Position numbers and translations under genes: made by a program
Assembly (NCBI GenBank): GCA_019419865.1
Contig: JAHZIG010000020.1
Location: forward strand, 1-49,212
Length of the DNA stretch: 49,212 bases
Origin: Clostridiales bacterium
Lineage (GTDB): Bacteria; Bacillota; Clostridia; Monoglobales; Monoglobaceae
Direction: 5' to 3'
The notes under the pieces: model-generated
Databases searched by the model: none
Told to the model about the DNA's origin: nothing
The model's input: only the letters and a program-made list of their open reading frames with translations
In this document: positions 44,501 through 49,212 of the stretch, in pieces
How the letters are laid out: the number at the start of each line of letters is the position of its first letter
Numbering within the stretch: the stretch's first letter is position 1

Positions 44501-45613
44501 TTCCGGAAAATCGCTTAAAGTGTCTGCCTGGGCGTCGAAATCGTTGTTGAAGTTAAAAAACGTATATACTTTATTTTCGATATCGACTTCCCACATAACC
44601 TTGGTCGTGTGTTCAAAGGCTATTCTCAGCATTTCGCTGCTTTCGGCAAGGTGGATTTCTTTCTCTTTTAGCGCCGATATATCGTAGGAGACCTCTAAGA
44701 TAACCGGATATGAACTTCCGCGGTACGGTATCCTGACGACGGTTATATGACGCCAGCCCCAATTGGTTCCGTCCAAAGAAACTCGATATTCGCCCTTCAG
44801 TTCGTCTTCGCTGTCAACGGCTTTTTTAAGCATGTTTTCATATCTTCCTATGTCGTTTGGATGTATTTTTATATTGAAGGCGTCGTTGGAATCATTCTTT
44901 TTTACGGTCTTGAAAAAATTTGGGCTTACATATATCTGTTTTATGGGCGAGCCCATTTCAAGCATTCTTATTCCTTCGTTCATGTTTTTGATCAAGTAGT
45001 TGACCGGAATGAGATTATCATGCTCGAGCGTCGACCGTCTTTCGCCGTCGGTCTTGTTTTCAAACTCGCATGTTACAAGAACGCTCTTTTTATTATTGGA
45101 TCTTATTTCTTCGATATTCTTCCGGACTTGTTGATAGAGAGAGTCAAACGTCGGCGAATCTCCCGAGGCGACGTGAGCGCCGACTTTCAGAGTCAGATTT
45201 GCGCCCGCCGTATCTTCGTCGAGCTTGAGTTTGGATACGGCCTTCGCTTTGTTTAAAACGACCCTTTTATTCAGGGACAGATCCGATATAAAAACGATAA
45301 ATTCATTTTCTCCGACGCGACCTATGATATCGGAGGCGCGAAACATACCCGATAATTCTTTTGCGACGCCGCGTACAATATTTTTCTCAGCTTTAGAACC
45401 CAACGTGAATTTGATCGAGTCAAAGTTTTCTATACTGATAACAAACATTGCGCAGACGTCGATCCGATCCATATTTTCGAGGCAGTTTGAGATATAATAA
45501 GCCGCGGACTTATAATTAAGCAGTCCGGATTCTGTGTCTCTCACTAAATAATCCTCTGATTTATATTCATTTTTCGCTGAATTTTGATTTGATGATTTTT
45601 TTATATCAGCCAT
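41540..45613 (-). CDS. Multi-domain GGDEF/PAS/GAF/EAL protein
   Basis: The protein has 1357 residues and no membrane segment. Order: GGDEF-1 (about 30-180), three PAS domains (about 205-590), GGDEF-2 (about 600-760), GAF (about 790-955), GGDEF-3 (about 965-1110) and EAL (about 1115-1355). The GGDEF signatures are degenerate: GENEF, YDEDA and WDSEF. The EAL domain keeps all expected ligands: EAL near 1133, the Asn of VNIS, the Glu of ELEITES, DDFGS, the Lys of KLDRS, AEGVE and CQGYYY. A c-di-GMP phosphodiesterase tuned by its sensor domains is the likely activity. The ATG at 45613 follows AGAGGA; an in-frame TTG two codons upstream is less likely. Its TAA overlaps the ATG of the CheB-CheR gene. 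Confidence 0.93.
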   Translation of the reverse strand: MADIKKSSNQNSAKNEYKSEDYLVRDTESGLLNYKSAAYYISNCLENMDRIDVCAMFVISIENFDSIKFTLGSKAEKNIVRGVAKELSGMFRASDIIGRVGENEFIVFISDLSLNKRVVLNKAKAVSKLKLDEDTAGANLTLKVGAHVASGDSPTFDSLYQQVRKNIEEIRSNNKKSVLVTCEFENKTDGERRSTLEHDNLIPVNYLIKNMNEGIRMLEMGSPIKQIYVSPNFFKTVKKNDSNDAFNIKIHPNDIGRYENMLKKAVDSEDELKGEYRVSLDGTNWGWRHITVVRIPYRGSSYPVILEVSYDISALKEKEIHLAESSEMLRIAFEHTTKVMWEVDIENKVYTFFNFNNDFDAQADTLSDFPESLIKMGWIHPDSASKFREFGLEILSGKSGGSGSFIMRYRKSESYGWASLTYKTVYDKNGSPVKAVGVKSFLSDVSDRKMGNVVSPTLPDAVYPSLILNVKANLSDDSIKELWSEGEDRTDLAEIRNFSDIVEAERKKLFSTDDDKNFAKSFSREAMLGASNGKIVWRNMEYRRIDGSGNIRWVLNTALLVKNTVSQDVYLFNYLTDIERRRRWECEFSVEKDPVTGLYDKATAEAMIRKLLGRENGCAVALIQINGFSDLPDDEYGSSAQKQRYVSDALLFALGSDCVIGRYDEDALIAFFVDVQSRSAIKKRLEDAFAFLRSSMSGAKITRALRFVAGTICAQNPEENYEDIISSASSLCNLWKNSASDTVAFPSGNDLASLKNNFESRDDKYNISLGSDLTSILSEGEKDAALDCLSSIIVSNSTDAAVKNVLKILGEYYHADRVYILALAENNNVVTMIYDWNANGKYSIQRAVSGVRIEKMPFLSKAMEENKPIFMNNSDLGVFSEGRKKRSYWGFIALPITSRNKELIENGFLCIENPKLHKDEASLPSAIVSYVFNEINRPGGARERENTALDALTSIPDLRAYTDIIDSVNSDIYGSLGALALDVPDLPTINSAHGFEYGSKLILHIAEILSEIFGKSHVFRTWDSEFVALCPNTTMDAFTERCSRARKALQQNYYKQIRIGYTWSDGVFYAKKLVKEAKAIMRCEHVKVVAPADSIAVWGIRYSDFSAAARNGKFIVYFQPKVDMTTDTLAGAEALVRGVDDDGAIVPPGKFIDPMEKDGTIRDLDLFVLDRTFAYLEQWYNKGYDLIEVSVNISRITLLDPTAPASMLAIQSRYPEVLSGMIELEITESGCDIEKATLTHIMENFKQFGMKFGLDDFGSHYSNISIFTNVHFDTIKLDRSLINEISGNKTDRMLVKNIIRICKNNGMTCVAEGVETDSQVAALLDMGCSICQGYYYDKPLPPEDFEQKWLENKMEEI

Positions 45614-46091
45614 ATCCAATTTCCTCTTAATATATGATTAACATACGATCGCTATATAAAAACGTTTAATATATTTTACGGTTATTCAACTCTTTTATTC
45701 GATATTATACCGGTTTGGGAATATTTCCGAAAATTCATCACACTATTATAAATCATATCACAAAATTCTTTATTTTTCAAGTAGAACGGAGATATTTATT
45801 TAGTATTTGCGCTAAAAACCGAAGAACAGACAAATCCGCGCGGCAAAGGCTTCATGCCGCCGCTGAGATTTTATGGAGATATTCGAGCGAATTGGTTTAT
45901 TGCGATATGCAAGGGATCGAGTTTTTTATAACGCGCGCATATTAAATGCGGCGGAGCCGTCGTATCCGCCGCGTCTTATCTTTTTATTAATATTTAATCT
46001 ATACCGTTACAATAATTCTTTTTGACCGGTCTATTTTGGATCCTGTCCAAAGCTTCACCGAAACAGAATGATACAAGTAAAAATATCTTAA
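45614..46091. other. Intergenic boundary region between chromosome and mobile element
   Basis: No convincing gene. There are hairpins at 45839-45860 (GCGGCA/TGCCGC) and at 45948-45972 (GCGGCGGA/TCCGCCGC, followed by a T-rich stretch that makes it terminator-like). The left junction of the recombinase-bearing element should lie between about 45980 and 46115, because codon use changes from there; the exact crossover cannot be seen with only one end. Confidence 0.5.
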
Positions 46092-46115
46092 AAAACGGCG
46101 TTATATAAATACGCC
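46092..46115 (-). terminator. Terminator after the serine recombinase
   Basis: On the minus strand GGCGT and ACGCC form a short stem with an AT-rich loop, followed by G and six Ts. It begins at the recombinase stop codon. Confidence 0.6.
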
Positions 46116-47627
46116 TTAAATGTTCCAAGTTATCTCTATATTGCCGTCGGCAATACGTATAACTTTAATCAATGTGTCAACAACAGATTGCTTATCTTCA
46201 TAGCTGATACTATCCCAAGTTTCAACGTGGTTGGTTACTGTTTCTATATCTTTTGCATTTTGGTTATGGGTAAGTGATACTATTTCTTCTTGAAGATTTT
46301 TTCTCTCTGTATCTAACTGTTCAACCTTTTTGTTGATGTATTCCATTAAAACAGTATTTGCCCCGACCACTTTGGAAAGCAGATCGTCAATCTCTTTGTC
46401 TATTTCAGACAAACGTATTTTATTTTCATTGACTTTTGGCTTGCTTTTTTGTTCGGATTGATAAGTAAGCGTTTTGAATTCTGATAATTTTTCTCGAATC
46501 GCCTTTATAATATAATCTTCTAATACATCAGCATAAACTGTGCCGCCTGTACCTTGACAATTCGCTTTTTTTGTTGCGAGAGATGTCGCACATACAAAAT
46601 ATCTGTGCCATTTCGTATTTGCTTTCACAATCGTAAGACCATAACCGCATTTTCCGCATTTTACTTTGCCGACCAGCCATGAAGTTTTCGCTTTGCACGT
46701 TTGCGTTGATTGTCTGTTATTCAAGCAGCGCAAACGGCATTTTATCCAATCTTTTGAAGAAACAATCCCCTGATGAGGCGCCAGTACAATTTCCTTATCG
46801 GTTAAATCAAGCTGCTTTCTTGTTTTAGACTTATTCCCCTGATATAGATAACACGCATTATATCCGGTAAAATCCGAAACAGGATTTATAACATTTGCAC
46901 CTTGACTAATAAAAAAGTCATACACATCTGCGTCTGCCATTACATATACAGGATTGCGAAGCATATCGCTGATTCTGCCTACGCTCCACATTCCACCTCG
47001 AAGATTTTTTATTCCATGTTCATTAAAGTATGCAATAATATCACCAAGTGAATGTTTACTGTCGGAATACATAGAATACATCAGCCTTATTTGTTCTGCT
47101 TCTTCTGGGACAGGAACGTATTTAGACGTTTTTATACCGTCTATTACGGTGCTTGTTTTTGAGAAACCATACGGAATGCGCCCTCCCATATAGAAACCCC
47201 GCTTACTCCGTGAGTAATAAGCATCGGCAACTCTTTTTTGTATTGTTTCGCGCTCAAGCTGTGCAAAGACAATACAGATATTCAGCATCGCCCGTCCGAT
47301 AGGTGTTGACGTATCAAACCGCTCTGTTGACGAAACAAACTCGACATTGTATTGCCCAAATATGTCCATCATATTTGCAAAGTCTAAGATAGAACGGCTA
47401 ATACGGTCTAACTTATAGACGATAACTCTTGAGACGTTGCCTTCCTTAATGTTGCTCATCATTTCTTCAAAACCGGGACGGTTAGTATTTTTGCCGCTGT
47501 ATCCCTTATCTGAATATACTTTATACGGATTACCGCGTGTCTCATACTTGCAGTATTCAAGCTGACTTTCTACTGATATACTGTCCGCTTTGTCAATAGA
47601 TTGTCGTGTATATATAGCGTCAAACAT
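46116..47627 (-). CDS. Large serine recombinase (site-specific integrase)
   Basis: The 503-residue enzyme has a resolvase catalytic domain (about 1-140) with nucleophile Ser10 (YTRQSIDK), YSDKGYSGKNTNRPGF and YKLDRISRS. A recombinase DNA-binding domain (about 150-290) follows, then a zinc ribbon with CGKCG near residue 325 and two more cysteines up to about 355, and a coiled coil (about 395-455). This is the architecture of TndX/TnpX-type enzymes that integrate and excise conjugative or mobilisable transposons without a tyrosine recombinase. It is shorter than TnpX and close to TndX. Codon use is more AT-rich than in the chromosomal genes. GGAGG lies 7 bp before its ATG. Confidence 0.95.
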   Translation of the reverse strand: MFDAIYTRQSIDKADSISVESQLEYCKYETRGNPYKVYSDKGYSGKNTNRPGFEEMMSNIKEGNVSRVIVYKLDRISRSILDFANMMDIFGQYNVEFVSSTERFDTSTPIGRAMLNICIVFAQLERETIQKRVADAYYSRSKRGFYMGGRIPYGFSKTSTVIDGIKTSKYVPVPEEAEQIRLMYSMYSDSKHSLGDIIAYFNEHGIKNLRGGMWSVGRISDMLRNPVYVMADADVYDFFISQGANVINPVSDFTGYNACYLYQGNKSKTRKQLDLTDKEIVLAPHQGIVSSKDWIKCRLRCLNNRQSTQTCKAKTSWLVGKVKCGKCGYGLTIVKANTKWHRYFVCATSLATKKANCQGTGGTVYADVLEDYIIKAIREKLSEFKTLTYQSEQKSKPKVNENKIRLSEIDKEIDDLLSKVVGANTVLMEYINKKVEQLDTERKNLQEEIVSLTHNQNAKDIETVTNHVETWDSISYEDKQSVVDTLIKVIRIADGNIEITWNI

Positions 47628-47646
47628 CGTATACCTCCATAACGAT

Positions 47647-47699
47647 GTTATGATATGAGCCGCCCATATTACTCATATTATAACGCGCTATATCATAAC
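47647..47699. promoter_or_regulatory. Nested inverted repeats before the recombinase gene
   Basis: GTTATGATAT at 47647-47656 is matched exactly by ATATCATAAC at 47690-47699, and inside them TTATGATATGAG (47648-47659) can also pair with CTCATATTATAA (47672-47683). The repeats lie between the small upstream gene and the recombinase, so they may be an operator, an attachment site or an RNA switch. Confidence 0.5.
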
Positions 47700-47701
47700 T
47701 T

Positions 47702-47872
47702 TCAATGCCTAATTGCATACTTTTTGAAAACATCAAAAAGTTTTCTTTCTATTTCAGACTTTATTTCTTTATATTTATCTGAATGTTTAGGGCGAAAATT
47801 TGTGATTATAAAATTCATTTTATCTATAGATATTTTACTTGTATCAGTTAAATATGCCATATTGTCGTTCAT
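47702..47872 (-). CDS. Small transposon-encoded protein, possibly TnpW-like
   Basis: This 56-residue protein starts at an ATG with a perfect AGGAGG at 8 bp. The text TNFRPKHSDKYKEIKSEIER and the position just upstream of a large serine recombinase suggest the small TnpW-type proteins of Tn4451/Tn5397-like elements; the similarity is from memory and is weak. Function is unknown. A longer open frame continues upstream, but the ribosome site decides for 47872. Confidence 0.6.
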   Translation of the reverse strand: MNDNMAYLTDTSKISIDKMNFIITNFRPKHSDKYKEIKSEIERKLFDVFKKYAIRH

Positions 47873-48175
47873 TTGGATACCTCCTGTGAGAAAGAGATAA
47901 TACATCTTATGAAAGACAGCAAGTACACTATTACAAATATAGTTACAGCAAATACAAACGGCGCCGGCTGCGCTCCACGGGCTTGCGCAATGTATTTCAT
48001 ACATTGTCGCAGGCACCCCTGCACGGTTCTCGTCCAGCCGCCCAATGCCGTGACGCGTTCAAGGCGGGAGTATCATTATACCGTCTGTGCGTCATGGCTT
48101 GCAGGCTGCCAATCCTGCAATTACGGTAAAATGGTTCTCGCTCGGTCTTAGGACAGATAAAAAGAAAGGGGGGTA
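47873..48175. other. Noncoding region of the integrative element with hairpin
   Basis: About 300 bp without a supported gene. The region contains an imperfect hairpin with arms CAATGTA and TACATTG (47988-48006), extended by TGCG and CGCA. Its base composition (GC-rich centre) differs from the AT-rich recombinase. I recognise no family. Confidence 0.45.
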
Positions 48176-48316
48176 ATGATGAAACAAAAATCGTTTGTCC
48201 TGACGTCTCGGCGCATTTTCTGTAAAGCTCGGCACGGACGGAATGTGTTTGTTTGCCTATTCTGCGGAAAATCCGCTTTCTTTGTCAAAGAACAATCGGC
48301 ATTTATCAGCCTGTAA
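48176..48316 (+). CDS. Possible small cysteine-containing protein
   Basis: A 46-residue frame, opening with two ATGs behind a G-rich stretch, contains CLFCGK and several basic residues. It lies on the strand opposite to the neighbouring mobile-element genes. I know no family match, and the ribosome site is poor, so it may not be translated. Confidence 0.22.
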   Translation: MMKQKSFVLTSRRIFCKARHGRNVFVCLFCGKSAFFVKEQSAFISL

Positions 48317-48390
48317 AAACACATTTCTTAAAATGTGCTTTTACGGAATGATAACCAAGGCAGGGAGCACGGAAAGGGAAACGTGCTCCC
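48313..48390. other. Two strong hairpins downstream of the HTH gene
   Basis: GTAAAA-CACATTT (48313-48326) pairs with AAATGTG-TTTTAC (48331-48344), and GGGAGCACG (48363-48371) pairs with CGTGCTCCC (48382-48390). They follow the HTH gene end on the minus strand and could be terminators or a structured RNA; no long T run follows the second. Confidence 0.5.
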
Positions 48391-48401
48391 GCCTCGGAAT
48401 G

Positions 48402-48641
48402 TTATACCGGCAAGATTTTGAAATCTGCTACAATGCAGTAAATCAACCGTGCTTCCAGACGCAGGCGTATTTCCTCATCAACATAATAAACTTTGTTTCC
48501 ACATTCGTCTGTAAGCGTTCTTGTCGCCAAACTGCGTATGTACCGCTGGTAGTGGTTTAATACAGCGCCTAAAGCCTGTCCGTCACCGCTTTTTGCGGCA
48601 AAAATAACCGATAAAGGCAGATTTTTCACGTTTGCGGCCAT
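48402..48641 (-). CDS. HTH conjugative-transposon-type protein
   Basis: The 79-residue protein resembles the helix-turn-helix conjugative-transposon-like domain family (small proteins such as Orf8 of Tn916). It carries the opening LSVIFAAKSGDGQALGAVLNHY, which parallels a sigma-70 region-1/2-like helix, and YIRSLATRT. It likely binds DNA or works with the sigma-like factor. It overlaps the sigma-like gene by 16 bp, so the two are translationally coupled. Confidence 0.85.
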   Translation of the reverse strand: MAANVKNLPLSVIFAAKSGDGQALGAVLNHYQRYIRSLATRTLTDECGNKVYYVDEEIRLRLEARLIYCIVADFKILPV

Positions 48642-49066
48642 TCAAAACCCTCCTTTTCCAGATATTTGCGCATCAGTTTCAGTATGTAGGCACGGCGTTT
48701 TGAAATGTTTTGCCTTACTGTGTCAAGTTCTTTCCCGATTTCAGCGTCCGTCATTTCAAGGAAGTATGACAGCAGAATGACGTCCCTTTTATCCGCCGGA
48801 AGTTTTTCCAACGCTTCCGCCAGCAAATCGCCGTTGACAACTACCTCTTTTCCGTGAACATTGAATACATGCTCCGAATTGAAGTAATTATCGTATACCG
48901 CCAATTCGGAAAGTTCTTTATCAGAAAGTTCGTCAAACACCTTTTCTTTTACCGCCTGATTACTTAATTCCCGATAGATGTATTTTGCTTCGTTCTTCAA
49001 AACACGGGTGCAAAAACCGCCGAATTGATTTTGTATGCGCTCCTCATAAGACTTGGATTTTTTCAT
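48626..49066 (-). CDS. Sigma-70-like factor of the conjugative element
   Basis: This 146-residue protein has a C-terminal region-4-like helix-turn-helix (about residues 88-135: LPADKRDVILLSYFLEMTDAEIGKEL, then VRQNISKRRAYILKLMRKYL) and a short N-terminal part, as in Orf7-type sigma-like regulators of Tn916-family elements. It probably directs transcription of transfer genes that lie beyond the window. The start ATG follows GAAAGGAGG. Confidence 0.88.
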   Translation of the reverse strand: MKKSKSYEERIQNQFGGFCTRVLKNEAKYIYRELSNQAVKEKVFDELSDKELSELAVYDNYFNSEHVFNVHGKEVVVNGDLLAEALEKLPADKRDVILLSYFLEMTDAEIGKELDTVRQNISKRRAYILKLMRKYLEKEGFEWPQT

Positions 49067-49212
49067 TTTCTCACCTCCTTTCTTTGCGAAAGTCGGTGTT
49101 GTTTTTCCCTTTCATTTAAGGAGTGCAAAACATGTCCTTTTGGCAACTCGGAAATTAAAAAAAGTTAAAAATTTTTCAGAATAGATTTCTTATAGCCTCA
49201 AATCAAGAGGGG
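49067..49212. promoter_or_regulatory. Possible promoter region of the sigma-like gene
   Basis: On the minus strand TTGATT and TATTCT are spaced 17 bp apart near the right edge (about 49166-49206). The hexamers are imperfect and the region is AT-rich, so this is only a candidate. Confidence 0.35.

Noticed and set aside
45715..45945. A 76-residue frame just before a terminator-like hairpin
   Set aside because: No ribosome site, unusual amino-acid mix, and no family features; the hairpin alone does not prove a gene.
1..49212. CRISPR array, tRNA or rRNA genes
   Set aside because: No regularly spaced direct repeats, no T-loop/anticodon patterns, and no rRNA-like stretches were noticed; a tRNA scan and covariance search would be decisive.

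Overview
The window reads as a chromosomal segment of a Gram-positive, anaerobic, SLH-layer-bearing member of the Clostridia (Firmicutes) with moderate GC, probably an uncultured or gut-type lineage. The evidence is gene content: spoIIM and ytfJ/gerW sporulation-type genes, the site-2 protease-scpA-scpB-DUF2953-ytfJ gene order, a CD1247-type zinc-ribbon protein, several SLH-domain surface proteins, ferredoxin-linked 2-oxoacid oxidoreductase genes, and a Tn916/Tn4451-style conjugative element. I cannot name genus or species. Chromosomal genes use ATA (Ile), GCG and GAC codons heavily; the right-hand mobile element is more AT-rich with different codon choice.

Layout. 1-1906 is the 5' part of a phage/plasmid-type primase-helicase running off the left edge. 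1995-2800 holds three copies of a roughly 160-180 bp terminal-inverted-repeat (MITE-like) element; a fourth, partial copy lies inside the primase reading frame. 2876-10289 is housekeeping: valS, efp, a CD1247-like protein, a CorA transporter, purD and spoIIM. 10577-20104 looks like a peptide/amino-acid catabolic block: an M42 aminopeptidase, an overlapping M42 paralogue that has lost most metal ligands, a sodium:solute symporter, a phenylacetate-CoA-ligase family enzyme, IorA/IorB, an ACT-domain protein and a YnbB-type PLP enzyme. 20557-25695 carries lysA, a site-2 protease, scpA, scpB, a DUF2953 protein and ytfJ. 25738-32978 is a cell-envelope block: amidase-SLH, D,D-carboxypeptidase, a large SLH protein, a small membrane-anchored protein and an SLH-CAP protein. 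33011-38882 holds hslO, an EF-G-like GTPase, an ABC exporter and an acetyltransferase. 39018-45613 is a two-gene signalling operon. 46116 to the end is the edge of an integrative element: large serine recombinase, small TnpW-like protein, structured noncoding DNA, a conjugative-transposon HTH protein and a sigma-70-like factor.

How the genes work together. The 10.5-20.1 kb block fits uptake and oxidative fermentation of peptides and (aromatic) amino acids: peptidases release residues, the symporter imports a solute, IorAB oxidises aryl-pyruvates to aryl-acetyl-CoA with ferredoxin, and the ligase family member interconverts the acid and its CoA ester. Substrate assignment is inference. The signalling operon couples a 1357-residue protein with three degenerate GGDEF domains and an intact EAL domain to a CheB-CheR-PAS fusion through a one-base stop/start overlap. 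This suggests c-di-GMP breakdown linked to protein methylation control, and is the most unusual protein system in the window.

The most unusual DNA-level feature is the repeat family at 0.7-2.8 kb, built on a heptamer repeat, one copy of which is translated in frame within the primase linker.
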